DNA from: Lethocerus indicus
Taxonomy: Eukaryota > Arthropoda > Insecta > Hemiptera > Belostomatidae
Reading direction: 5' to 3'
Assembly: GCA_019843655.1 (NCBI GenBank)
Contig: JACDQD010000105.1
Span: 4,774,001-4,838,000, forward strand
DNA: 64,000 nt
Shown: positions 9,126 through 22,900 of the stretch, in pieces
Numbering within the stretch: the stretch's first letter is position 1
How the letters are laid out: each line of letters opens with the position of its first letter
Translations under genes and position numbers: made by a program
Notes under the pieces: generated by a model
Databases searched by the model: none
The model's input: the letters and a program-made list of their open reading frames with translations, nothing else
Told to the model about the DNA's origin: nothing

Positions 9126-12100
9126 TTTTTTTTCTTTCATTTGTATTCTTCAACATACTTTTAGTTCAAATAATATGAGTTTGCTTCATCCTTTTATAGT
9201 ACATTCTGTGACGTATTGTTAAACTCATATTTTTTATTGATTTGATCAATTATATTCTTTTATTTTTCAGTATTAGTATAAATTGGTTGTATAAGATAGT
9301 ATTTTTTATATATAATATTCACATCAGAGATTTGGTAGGTTAATGTGATGAAGGGTTAGGGGATGTTTTAATTGAATCATAGTTCTTATTATTTAAACAC
9401 TTTTCATATTAATAATTAACCAATTTGAAGTTGCGTGCTGGATATGTTTTTATATCATTAAAATAACAGATGATATGATTCACTTTTTAAAATGTATTAT
9501 TAATTTGTTCTTTAAAAAGATTTGTACTCTACCGACTTAATGTGTGTGGCTTATAACAAACAAGTATTGTCATTTCTGTTCTTAGGAGTACAACAATATT
9601 TTTTCAATTCATTGAGAGATGATATTCATGGTATCAGCAGAAGAAGTTAGACAAATAATTGCAATTATAGTCTTATTGCTTTAGGTATTTGTTTTCTAAC
9701 TCCTTTTCTTTGCTTGGTATTCTGAGGGAACCAGTTTAAACATCTCAATCATAATTAGCAATATTATGGTAGTAACACAGTGAGGTATTTACAAATTATT
9801 GTTGGCTACTAATGAAGCATCCTGTCAATATTGTCTACACACTTTTACTGGTTCTTGCTTTATTGAATTACTTATAATTTTTTTTCTTATTGTTGAGGAA
9901 TCTATGAATTCAATTTGAAATAAAAATTTGCAGGCAGCTGGCAAATAAGGAGGAATTTTTTTATTTATAATATTGTTTTGGAGGAATTTTCATATTTCTT
10001 ATGTGTCGAATTCTTTCTCTTGCATTTGTACACTCAGAAATATGAAGGATAACAAACATTGGAAAACAAATTTGAGGAATCCTATCACTAAGTTAACCTG
10101 GTATTATTAAAGGGAAAAATGTATGGAACAAACAGACAGAAAAATATCAGATAGGATCTAATAGAGTTAAATAATTATTTGGTTTGTAAACGAAAAAAAT
10201 TAAAAAAGATCCCTTAGAGTAGTATATTACTGCAGGAAAGGATAAGTACTGACAAAAATCGTATATAAATGCTGAAAACGAACTTCACAATGATACTACT
10301 GACAGGGTGCTCATCGGCAGTCGTACACTTGAGTAAGTACCTCACTATTACCGTATTATCAGTCGATCACCACGGGGAGAAACCGAAATCAATCAGGCTT
10401 AGTAAAACCGTACGAGTGACAATGCAGTTTTAAAATGACTACATACTACTGTTGGTGCGGCTTGAAATGAGAAATGCGTTTGATGTCAGGGCCGACCTCA
10501 GTAGTTCTTCGATTGAGTTCCGTGAACAGCACTCCTTCGGTCCTTTTTTGGACCGAAAAAAAGGTTGCTCGGTCGACACCGGACAGGAAGTGGGCTCCGG
10601 CCGCTAACCAGTTCTCCGTAATTTTCTCCTCAGTTACTGTCCTTAATAAACGAAGAACCGGAAGGATCACTTCTGATTTCTGGCTCTTCCTCTATCCTTC
10701 TTATCCTTTCCCGTAGTCGGTTCCGAAACCAGTTGGAAAGCGCCCCCTCGAATTCATATAAATACGCCTTTATTAGGCACCTGAATTAGGTGTAATTAAC
10801 CTCGGTGGAAATTATGTTCGGTCATCTTCATTATTGAAATTGTCGATTTCTTTGTTACCCGCTAAGCTAAGGATTTCTAGTTTCTTTTGTTCTGTTCATA
10901 TTAATTCGCCAAGTTGTCGCAACATGAGTTTGTCTCGCGTTCTTAATCGAAGGGAGCTGCAGTATTAATTTATTATTCCCCTTGACATAAATCTTTACGT
11001 CTTATCTCAAATATAGCACTTTTATATTGCTTCTTATTCAATTCCGTGTTGGAACTTAAGCTTCGTTATTTGAAAATAGATAGTTTTTTAGAGATACGTT
11101 TTATTTATGTACCGACCATTTGAATTATTTTTCGTCATCAACGTGTGCACAGTTTTCTAGTAGTGTAGTAACATAAACATTGACTGTATTCAAACTACTA
11201 CCTGGAAAATCAATTATAATTCATTCTCTTAGATTATTTAAGTAATGCGTAATTTTGTATGCAGTGGAGGTTGGATGTTGCGTGCATTGTAGGCGTTACT
11301 AATATGTTAGTTTCGGTCCCGAATGGTAACAATCAACGTTTCGAAGCACGAAGTAGGCTTTGTAGTGAGAGCTGTTTGGTTTTATGAGAACGGGAGGCAG
11401 TAGGTATGTTGCCTGAATAGAATTAATTTGTCTTCTTAAAAAGATTACAGCGAGAAAAAGAAATTATTCCTACATGAGTTAGTACTTTTTGCCAAATAAT
11501 AATGACTTACTTCTTGTAAAGAGATGTTTCTATTTGTGAGGAACACGTAGAAATATGCGATAAAATTACTTCTAGGTTTCTTATTACATTTAATAGGTCC
11601 ATTGTTTCACATACAAATTTTAAACAGTAAGTAGTATGGTTATATAATACCTGTATAATAGTAAATTGGTTTCCGCTTTCATTAAAATAGCAATGTTTTG
11701 ACTTTAACTTGCTTAAATATTTTACTTACTTTATAGTTTAACCAGTTGATGTAGTAGAAAAAGGAGAGTAGCAAATAAGTATTGTTTGGTTTTGTTGCTT
11801 GGCTTCTTAATGGAATTACGAGTTGCCTCCAGTGATTAACCTATTACACTATGAGAATTCTCATATAATTGGATTGTATTGTGTATTGGTTGACCTACGA
11901 TTTTAGCTTATGTTTCAATTCAATTTGTTGGTCTTGTGTTAAGCCTACAGTATTGCCACTCGTATGTGGTAGGGATGGATCGAAACCAAATTCTGTACAC
12001 TGAAGAACTGTTCAACATTCAGAACAGTTGCTTGAAGTAATTTACAATTACGTTAATTTCCCCGCCAAATTGTCGTCAATAATTAATGCTAATTAAAAAT

Positions 12101-13137
12101 AGAAACGACACAGTAATCCATATTATAGGGCACACGATAGTATCAGTTTTAAAATCTAAGGAATATCTTGGTTTTTCTACTCACAGCCAGTTTTAAACTG
12201 CAGTCTGGTCTCATCAGCCGCTAAAATGTGTTAATTTGTAGAATTAGTAGAGTGGAGGCGTTCTTATTATATGGCATAAACAGGACAAAGTATAGTTCAG
12301 AGTTAAATTCACATTAAACTTGTAAATTAAAAGATAATTTGGGTACAAGCAAAGATAAAAAAGTAATCATGAATTAAATCATTATTGAAGTTTGCAGTTC
12401 CAAACCTGGTAACATACTGTACTACGCTAGTTTCGGGTCTAATCGGTATGTGGAGTTAAAGGACGAAAAATTGATTATAAAACAAATTAATGTTTCTTCC
12501 AGACAGTGAAATACAAGTTCATGTTGTCGGTTTAGTTCATAACATCCTCTAGTACTTTTTCAAGTTTGGTTTTGTATTGCTCTACGGACGGCCGTTAGTT
12601 TCGTGTAAGGGGTACTGGGTGAGAGGTTCTATGAAAAAACAAAGAATGGATATAAGGAGAAAGAAATTCGTAGGTGCCATTACGCTATTTTTTCGCTCAC
12701 TCTCGATGGAACCCTCACGGCCGAGGTGTTATTACCCAATTTGGTGGAATTGAAGCGCCAAAAGCCTGTGTTGGGTCAGTCGCTGAAAAAATTGTTAGTC
12801 TCACAGGTTATTTATTTGTCTTGCTGGTTGTTACAAAAGGTTCTCTTTACGAATGCACTTTATATTACAGACGGTACTCATCAGAGATATTTACAGTTCG
12901 TATATTAATTATTAAACTAAATTATTACTTCTTGATCAGAGGATGTACAATAATAAAGTAGTAATTTATTTATTTGTATTTTAAACGTATTTTTTACACT
13001 TGTGAAATAAATTACGCCAGAAAATTACAAAATTTCCATTAATTTCACCACGCATACTTGTCTTTGGTGCTTGAATGAATTTGAGTTTTTTCTGTAAATA
13101 AATCGGTAAATTTTCAAATAAGATTCGATTTTGATAG
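9126..13137. other. Gene-free interval at the edge of the desert
   Basis: To about 10260 the DNA is AT-rich and CpG-poor like the genes to its left. At 10441-10750 a first CpG-richer block appears, with short frames open on both strands that I do not regard as coding. From 10750 to 12600 composition is intermediate with many homeodomain-type TAAT cores. Another CpG-richer patch lies at 12580-12790. I recognise no gene, transposon or RNA gene. Confidence 0.45.
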
Positions 13138-13139
13138 AT

Positions 13140-13157
13140 TATCGATAGATATCGATA
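13140..13157. promoter_or_regulatory. Two tandem TATCGATA elements (DRE/BEAF-like)
   Basis: The palindrome TATCGATA occurs twice, at 13140-13147 and 13150-13157, separated by two bases and followed by further GATA cores. In Drosophila this is the DRE bound by DREF, and CGATA clusters are also bound by the insulator protein BEAF-32. BEAF-32 is fly-specific, so only a DREF-like factor is plausible here. The pair lies just left of the point where sustained CpG-rich sequence begins (~13320). A boundary or promoter role is inference. Confidence 0.4.
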
Positions 13158-16100
13158 CAATAAGATAGATATAATAACCATAGATTGTCGTCCTTTTATA
13201 AAATAAATAAAGTATATTAGACAATAGATTCGAATGTAACAATGATTTACGTGGTATAGATAGCAAACTTTAGACGGCATTGTTAATTTTCTGAAAGTCA
13301 TCTTTTTCTTCAATGCGTCAGTCACAGGCGTCGATCTGGCGAGTCGGTCGTTTCAACAATTAGCCAACCCCCGCGGCCCAAGTGTAAGGGGAGAATATAA
13401 CAAGAGAGGGGGCGAAAATGAAGCTGAATTATTTGGGCTTCTGCTCGGTAATTGGACAGGTTTAAAGGGCAAACGCCCCAGACTCCGGTATGACGCCTAT
13501 TGTTATCCGAAATTACTGCCGACCCGGTTACTTCCGCTAAAGACTTTCTTTTGGTTTCGACTCCGTCTCTGCTCAGGAACTGTCTTGTTGGATTGCTTCT
13601 GCAAACTGCTTAGTCAGCAGTTTCCCTCTTCGCTTTTATGTTCTTCCTTATAGCTCAATGGCGAGAGCTCTAAAAGAAGATGAATACCCGGGCCGCGAAT
13701 GCCAGTCTTTCCGGTCCCGCCGGGTTAGTCATTCGAGTGGGATGCCAGACTTTTCAATTGTATGTTTCGGCTCTTTCTTCGTGGGGTTTGGATGACGAAA
13801 ATTTCCAAAGGAGATTAATGATCACTGGGGTCGTTCGTGGCAGTTTTATTAAACCGGAGTTCATTACGAAAGTTTAGTCAGCGGACACATTTGAATATAA
13901 ACGGGGTCCAGAATCAAATGGCCCAGAACTTCGGCAATGTATTCCTTGAATCAAAATGACCTCCCAAAGACCTATTAGCATTTGTTCCGTTTTTGAGCTG
14001 TATTTAAAAAAAGTAATATACTTGTTTAGAAAAGCTTAGTGCTCAACTTGCACTTTACGTAATTTCACCTTAAATTTGTAAGGGTCTAGGGCTTGGGGGA
14101 AATACAAATTAATTTGAATGAAGAACTGATGTTGGAAGTTGTTGACTCGAGGTACTTGGGGGCGGTATGTGTATCGAAAACCTCCGGGTAATGACACTAG
14201 AGAGTACTGGCGTCGCATTTGATATGCGATCCCTCAATAAGGCGGTACTGGTTTCTAACGCACTGTTATAATTAGTTGTTGAAATATTTCTCGTTTAATT
14301 ATATCTTGCATCTTTGTTTCCATAAAGTACAGAAATCTGAAATTCGTGTTCGAAATAACGGAGGTGTGGAATGGGATGGAAAGTAGCGTTAATGCTAATA
14401 GACGGTCATAAATATTGTTTAAAAGGAGTGTTTTAGTGAAGTCTATTCGTACATTCGCCTGCATTCAATTTACTCCAGAAGTGCTTATTTAACAACTGGC
14501 CGAAGCGATATTTAACAATTATTACATAATGACGGGTGTTAGGTGTGTCGAAGGTTTTCACGGTTATGGCCGGAAATAATCGGTTTCGTTTAGTAGCCTC
14601 TCTCCCGAGTTGTAATGTTAGTGACCGGCCGAACGAAAATATGAGCCCGATCCTCGCCTCCAATTAGTGAAATTTATTGTGGCCGGTACCATTGTGGCGG
14701 GCACAAAGAAGTGATTTTAATTTTATTATTACCAATTAGGAGAAGTGTTCGGGCGCTGGTAGGGCCGAGGGCCGAGCGATTAGCATAGTAATGAAGGGCG
14801 CCCCTCGATATTACTGCCCGATAGCTCTACCCCGTCCTTTCGAAACTGGACCCCAGATATAGTCTTTTTATTTTTATTCGCCCCGACTCTCCTCGTCGGC
14901 TCCTATAAAAGAGGAAGATTCCGAAGCCTTTCCTCGGTCGTCTCCCTTCCGACCCATGGGCCGGCTTCACAATTTTGGACGCCCTATTATATTACTCTAG
15001 TGAAGTGTTGAATAGTTCGTTGGCCTCTAAACTTAAAAAAAATTCATCATAAAAATATGGTCACGAGTTTCAGAAAGATGTACGCTCTATATTACATACA
15101 ATATATTATATTTCATGTGTTAGAGGTGAGATCAGTGAAACTGTTGCACTCACTACCTGATTACTGGTTCTTAAAAATTAATGTCTGAACTTTTTTAGCG
15201 ATACTTTTTAGAAAAAACCCTTCCTGTGGATTGTAGAGCGCTGGAAAGTGTTACCGTAGGAGCGTCTCGTGCTCGCAGAACGTTCAGAACGTCGCCCAGC
15301 GCTTACACGAGGTGGTCTTACGGCTTCAAATTACCTTGTACCGTTTATATTACGATTCTATTGTACATAGCCAGGGAGCGGCCATTTTATTCCGAATATA
15401 TGCAGAATATTTTAGTCCTTTTTACAGACGTAGAATATTACGGTAAATAACGGGGTATGTAGACCGCTGAACCGGTTAGTTAAAATGTAAATGTAATTAA
15501 AGATATTACTTTCAGATGGTACCACATACTGTTGGCGACATAACGGTCCTTCGACCGAATCAGAATCGAGCTTGCTGAGGTCGCGGCGGAGTCGACCGCA
15601 GTGATCGGTCGAAAAAATGCGAAATCTCGGAAGGGGGCGGAAAAAATTGGGGGGGAATCGGTCTATATGTTTCGGGTCGTCAGTTTGTGGTCTGCCAGCG
15701 CCAGCTGGGGGTTTGCTATCCTTAGAAAGAAGGAGATGGGGGATGACGGAGAGTATAAGGGGGACCCATTTCCAGCGACCGTCGCTGGTAAAAACCGAAG
15801 TTACGGGTGGGCCCCCCCCTTGATATTGGGGACCACCCAGCCGACCCGCTTCTTGGCACATAACGATTGTCGTGGAAGCATCGGTTACGTTTAGTTATAC
15901 AGGAGCCTTTCCTCAACACCATTCGGTTTCGTACCGCCATCTGCCTATTTCTTACTGCGACGGTAATTTTTGTCCTAAATTAAAAATAGAAAAACGAACG
16001 ATCTCCGATTGGTTTACCTTCCCGGCGGTCAGATATTAATTTGTTGGACCCCGAGAATCTATTCTGCAGCGAATCATTTAGTTTCTGCTTCAGTGAATGC

Positions 16101-19100
16101 ACTGTGAACACAATGGGCTCTTAAACATTTTTCGCCAAAATGTGTTGGGACCCCTAACAGCCCTAAGAAAGGGCCTCGCTGAAAACGATTTTAAGTGTGG
16201 TACACAGATGTCTTCGGCATGTGAAATCACCCATGAAAAGATCGAGATGCAAGTTCAGTTTGTATCCCATAAAGCAGCGTGGGTTTAGAATTAACCGGAG
16301 TTGAAGCCTGGTCTTGAATCAGTTCTAGACGTTATGTACAAAAATTGAAATTCTTTTCTTTCACCTGGGAAATTGTATTGCATCCGTTTCACAGACTCGT
16401 TGTATGTAGATGAACATGGGATACTGTATCATTAGGAACAGAACGTTGGAAAAAAATTACCTTTTTTTTTCACTGGCGCTACAGCCAGTGAGCCCTCCTC
16501 CGTCCTTACCCCACCGACCTCCTCCATGACACTCCTATATTTTGGAGATGATCTTCCACATTCCGGATTCAGGTGGTCTGCGTCTCGGTCTGCCCTCCAT
16601 TTTATAATACGCATTTTCTCAACATGGTTCAACTACCAGAGCTCCAAGTTCTTCGTGTTTTACTGTGTCCCGCACGTTGTACGGGGCTGTTTACGTAACA
16701 AATTACATAAATTTCATGGCATAGGTATGCCGTTTGTCGATTTGATATTTTAATTGGGTCGTTGTCCAATAATATCACGTTCTTTAGAAAGAAAGTTATA
16801 ATAGTGTAAAGCATGTGGAATATTCTAATAATTCACTCTTACCCTCTGGATATTGATACTCTGAACGTAATTGACTTATAGTTGAACTGCGAGTTCATTT
16901 TACCGGTATAATCGTGGGATAAAATTTAATAACCTGTCGAACACTTTTCTCAGGAAGCATATTCCTTTCTCAAACAGTTTTGTTTAAAAACACTGTTTAC
17001 CTTATGTAACCGTTATGCGAAAGTAGGTCCAATAATTTGGGTTATTTTCAATGGTCTAGATATTATAGGTTTAATTAATTGTTAAAATACCGATCAGAGC
17101 AATCAGTTGCGGTTAGTTAACATTCTGCACGATAGGCGGTCTTTACGACGGCGAAGAACCATTTTTTTAAAGCGAATTACTGTTTACAACCTGAGAAACA
17201 TTTACTGTCTTCTGTATTTTAGAATGATAAAATATAGAATTAATTTGTTTAAGAATCTTTTCTGTGGATTATCAGCAATTTGAGCAGAACTTTGAGTGTT
17301 TGTTTTCTGATAAAATTTAGTCCTCGATATTGTACACTTATACAGAATCAAAATGACAATGGAAATGACAGAAACTGTATATTTTGTGACGAAGTAAACT
17401 GTTTATTCTCCTTCGCCTTCGGATTCTTATTTCACCCATTAGCTAAAATTTAAAGCTACCTCTGCTATGTCTAGAACTAAGTCAAAACACTATTTTAAAT
17501 CCGTATTCTCTCTCTGTTTTCAAATAAGAAATTGTAAGACTGTACTAAGAGATATGGCCTAGAGTGCCGTCCCATAAATTCGTTAAATTTCGCCAAACGG
17601 TTTATGCAATGCTTTTTAGAGTATCTTGCCTAAATTTTTCTAAATATATCCGCGAATAAAAAGTAACTGCCGTCATAAATTTTTGGTGCAATAGCCGCCT
17701 TAAATTAAACCAGCGTTTCTTCGTGCTCCAAAGTGTTTTAGGGGTATCCTTTCCCTTGTACTAGCGTTGCGTGTCACGTGCAGAATGGGTGGTAATAAAA
17801 CATATCGCGGTCTTAATAAAGCTTTTAGTCGGCGTGTAATTAAAACTGCATAGATCACTCATACGGGCCGTGTTTATGATTGCACAGCCCTATCTGTATT
17901 GTAGAATGCTTTCGTTGTCAGATTAGGCATGATCTATTTTTATAGACAATATTCATCAAATTTATATTAAACTTTCGCTGTAAAATAAAAAGGGTTGGTT
18001 TATATTTCTTTATAGCCTGAAATCAACAGAACAATTCGAGGAAGGACGAACTATTGCTTAAATTACTTATTGCTTTTTTTGGGGATATTTACAAATATTT
18101 TACTGCAGTGTGTTACTTTTGAAATAATCCACTAAGTATCATTTTTATTTAATTCCTCAGTTAATATTGGAAATAATGTGGAAACTTACTTCCATTCGAG
18201 TTAGGGGCCAAAGTAAATGTGCCTTTTGCCTCAGTCTGTAGATAAGGGATTGGAGAGAAATATAGTATGCATTTCAAATGTGCAATCCCAAATATAATTC
18301 AAGGGCTTATCTGGGTCCACGCTATCCTCGTCCTTATCTGGCGTAGTTTTGTATTCCAGACTCACGTGGGGACCTTTTATAAGGCATTAGTGTTTCAGTG
18401 CGAGGGTCGGCACTAAAGTTGCACTCGGGATTTTCGTTTGCTGCGGTTTTAAATTTGTACCGGTTCGTACTGTTGACCGCCCTTCCATTATTTTCAGAAT
18501 TATCGTCGAAAGTAATCTGACTTCCTCTTCCTAACATATGGCCTAACATTGGACCGATGTACAGTTATAGCCCGTTTTTATGGTCGGGGGACAAACTTTT
18601 ATTCATTGTATTCAAAACGTAGAGACAATGCAATAATTACGTGGACAATTAAAATTTCACGTTACACCTGGATGAATCGGTATTATAGTATAACGGTATA
18701 ATTACATACTCTGGCTAATTTTTAGTTTAGGATTTGGACATAACATATTTATTTAATTAAACCGGACACTTTTTCATTATTTCGGTTATGAAAGAATTTA
18801 TATTCCAAGTTTACTGTTGGGTTTTTGTGGTATAATAAATCATAAAGGCGTGGCGTTGTGTGGCGTGACCGAACAGGAAGCCATTGATGTACCATTGTAT
18901 ACTTCTCACTGTCTTAACAGCCGTCGCGCTTTGAATTTATAAGAGGTTCGATTGTTTTAGTGGCGATACCGTTAGTGGGTAATGAAAGCCGAACCGAGAA
19001 AATTCATAAGGGCCGGGACTATGAAGATAAGATGAAGTTTCGATATCACCGAACACAGGTCTATTCCCACGGGACAGGAATAATTTCCATTTCACTGATA

Positions 19101-19950
19101 CGATTCGGGGCTCGGGACAGCTCGGGGCTTCTAATTTTCTTTTTTCCGGTCCATTTAACAGCCGCGTGTCCATTCTGTAAGTAGCAGTTTCAGAAATTGT
19201 TGGAGGGCAGTTTCCTCCGTAAATCCCCGTGCGAGCTGACTCCGATCTCGGATGTACGAGGGACGAATCATCGTAATGGGCTGGCGACCGTTCCCTCTTA
19301 ACATTCTCCGACAGTAAAACTACGCCCACCTGCTCCAGCCGGATTTTCACTCCGTTCGTTGTACAATACGAGCGCTGATTCCTCGTCGGTTTTTCACATC
19401 GCGGTCCTCCTGGTCGGTTCGGGATACTCTGACTCTGGGTGATGTTAAGATGTGAGAGGTCGCTGCAAATTGTGAGTTCGTATCCGTTTGTCCTCTGGAG
19501 ACTGCCATTAGTTTTGTTTATCATTAGGGAAATGTTCTTTGAGTCTTTTATTACTATATCGTAATGGCCACAATCTACGTGTGCTCAATACATGATCTGG
19601 CATCGTGGGAGTCTTTTCGGCTGGCTTTTTCTTTCGAGATATATGCTTCGATTGTGTCTAATTCCTCCATATAAATATATGGATCTTCCGAAACTTCTAT
19701 AGTCTGTTTTACACAAAGGAGGTGGGAGAGAACATGTTTATGTTCTACGATATTACCATTTTATATGAGTTTAGTACTGATACGGAAAGCCTGAAATAAT
19801 AGATACCTAAAAAAGGGTCCTTTTTTAAAATTAAAACATTACCATTCTTTATGCCTTATCTCCACTCGCTCGATTTGGTTAGACCAAATCAGCGACTTGA
19901 TGCAACCACCAAACAGGTCTGTTAAATTCCTTTCCGAGTGAAAAGAGCTT
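13158..19950. other. Desert segment 1: CpG-rich non-coding blocks
   Basis: No gene is recognised. CpG-rich complex-sequence blocks lie near 13320-13870, 14040-14220, 14640-14980, 15220-15960, 17560-17860, 18300-18560 and 18840-19500, separated by AT-rich DNA. Several blocks keep frames open on both strands (for example 15412-15861), which reflects low stop-codon frequency in CpG-rich DNA. A TATAAAAG box lies at 14904-14911 without a clear initiator. The texture resembles clusters of conserved non-coding elements. Confidence 0.4.
14904..14911 (+). promoter_or_regulatory. Isolated TATA box (TATAAAAG)
   Basis: A consensus TATAAAAG sits in a CpG-rich block. I find no TCAGT-type initiator at the expected ~30 bases downstream and no coding sequence after it. 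It could serve a non-coding transcript or be chance. Confidence 0.15.
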
Positions 19951-22900
19951 GCTATTATGTAAACATATTTGGAGTAATTTGGCTATAACATAATTTTTTA
20001 GAGTTTTGATAATTGTTTTTTTGTCCTAATAACTCTGAGAGAACTACGCCTTTCAGAACAGCGAATATCGATTCCTCACTGTACGCTGTGTACTAAATCG
20101 AATTAAACGACGTCGTCCGTTTCTCGTTCGTCCAAAACACAAGAATCGGCGATGACGCGCCTTTAATGGCTGCTGGTCGGTATACGCTCGAACTTAACGG
20201 CCGTATAGGGTATCGTTATGTGGGAAGTTTCAAAGGCCTTATTGATTGTACCGGTTCGTAATAAATTCGGAAGCCTATCTGCGGGCTGGGCTTTATTGCG
20301 AACATTAAACACAGGTAGACGGTCCGGCGGACGATTACCGGGCGATTCTCGGCGGTTGTTTAGTGTCTGTAATTAGTTGGCAAGTGTGCCAGTGGACCGG
20401 CGGTCAGGCTCCAGGCCCACTCGACCCATTCAACTTCAACTTCGCTTTGCTCAATGGAGTGAGCGCTCCGCTCCACTCTCTCCATTTTCAGGCCTCTTCG
20501 CTAATTTTGAACCAGTGTTTCACGTCCAGTACCACTCGACCGTGGCCAATACGAAATTGATGCTGCGGCCGGCCCACTCGTATATAACACGGACCCCGAC
20601 ATTCAATGGACATTTAATTTTAAAAAATGAACTAAAAGAAAACGTTTAATTAGAAAAGGGAACAAAATACAAAGGGTTGTTACCTCTTTAACTAAGGTTG
20701 GATCTTTAATTTTAGGTGCGTACGAACACGTTTACTATTGTTGGTTTTGTAAATTATGTTTACATTCAATTACCTGAACATTCCACACCTCTTGAAATAT
20801 TTCACTATAACATCGTCTTTACGAGCACACCTAACATACAAACCTTGATTGTGCTTGGGGAACGTCGTTTCGGTCATCCGGTAGGGCTCAGTTCAACCCA
20901 AAAAGCATTATTCACACGGAAATATATTATTCACAAGGCATAATATATGAAGGTATTGTGTTGCGTAGGTTTCTTTTAAACGAATTGTTTAAACAATTAA
21001 AATAAAAATATTGACACGTCGTCCTTCATAAGAGAAACCTCCAATCCTCTCAACTCCTGTACCGCCCCTGGCCTGCTTTCACAGTTGTTTATTTACCGGA
21101 CTTGACAAGGTAGTATTATATGCAGGATGTTTCCTCGAAGTAGAACAATAGAAAGTTCTATAAAAGAAATTACTTCTGTTCCTTGATTGTGTTTGACAAA
21201 GAAAAACTCACTTTTCGTGCCTAACCGTTTCGGTTTTAGTGTCGTCTTCAGGTAGTCCCGTATCGAAATGTGGATCGCGTTGTAAACGCGTTTTACTGTC
21301 GTTCCGTTTCCGATATCTGTCGTAGACTTTAACGGTGGTGTGGGAGTGGGACGTCTCTGGGGCTGCACGCATCGCACGCCCATCGTGTAGACGTATAAGG
21401 GGAGTGCTCGGCATAATTAATTATTTCAAAGAAGATGCTCGGAGATCGTGCCGTCGGTGGCACGTTTCCTTCATATTTAATATTACAAAGCACGTCCCTT
21501 GAGAGGGAGAAAAAACCTGTTCGTTTTATCAAGAGAGCCAGCCGGCGCACACATGCAAACTACACAACGACCACTAAATAAATTCTATAAAGGGCCCTGC
21601 GATAGGGCACCTAGTTGCACCTTCCCAACGCCTATTCGGATAGTTTATGCTCGTTGGACGTTATATACTTTAACCGAAGCCGAGAGGTAAGAGGTGGGGT
21701 CCGGAAAGCATTTAATGAATCCGGTTTCATTATTTCTGTTCACATTGTAAATAGCGAGAGACACCATTTTACCCCGGCTGCAGTACGTATTGAATTACGT
21801 GTACATTTCAAAATATAACCGCCGTATCGTTTTATTTAGTCCTGTTGTAAATTGTCATCTCTCGTGGCGTACAATTTCGCGGTATGCTGTATTATATTTC
21901 ACGTGTTGTTCGTCTAATATAACTTTCGGTGTACCTTTGAAGTCGGTTTGAAACTTCTCTGTTGTTATTAGAAATATGGCCAGATTTTTATCCTTTGTAT
22001 AACCTCTATATAACAGACATAATAAGTAGGGAATAAGTATAGTCCGGTGTCGGAGGGTGTATACCGCGTGAGGCTGTGAGGCTAATGGTAACAAGATAAT
22101 GACTGTACTGGCGCTATCTCAGCCCTATACATACGTAGTCCGCGGCCCCCTAATAGTAAACACTTGAAATATGAAAAAGGCCGCCTTAGCCTCGGGTGCC
22201 TCATTATCTGGTGCCTCACCTTCCAATACCTTTGTCTAAACTACAATCTTTTTTTTTCCTTTCTACCTTCCTTACCTACACACTTGTAGATCAGTTTTTC
22301 TTTTTTGTAAAGCCATAATGAATGTTACACGCCTCATTCTTTTTTAGTCTAAGTTCGGGTCCTAATCTTATGAAAAAAGTATAAACAAATGGTATGGAAC
22401 TGGAAAATACTACTTGTAAAGTTGTTAAAGTCAGAAATACTTATCTCAGAATGTTCTCGGAGAGTGTATTATCAGAAATACATGCGCGTTGTACTAAGCT
22501 AATTTCGTAACTAATTGATTCGCCTTAGGGTGATTTTACGTAACCTTGCCTTACATTTGTTGCGCAATTTCTTTCCTTTATCAAAAACATTTCATCGTTT
22601 TATAGATTTATTTCATTCCGTTTGTTTTGCTCGGTGTTGGTACTCGGGTTTGATTTTATATCAAACCAGAACTATTTCTTTCTCTTAAATACGATTATAG
22701 AAAGTCGATTAGCGCGGACGTTTAACCAATTTAGTGCAATCATTTGAATAGTTTTAATCGACCCAATCCTTTTTTAGTATTTTTTCTAAATCGCCAGAAT
22801 TCTGCCAAGAGATTACATTAAAAAACCTTTTACATATAGATTTCCTACTTTCACTCCGCAGGGGGTTCAAGAAACTGTATAATGAGGTACAGGTTGTACC

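Noticed and set aside
18937..19524. Minus-strand frame of 195 codons
   Set aside because: No recognisable domain, lies in CpG-rich non-coding texture, and no splice or polyadenylation context was found.
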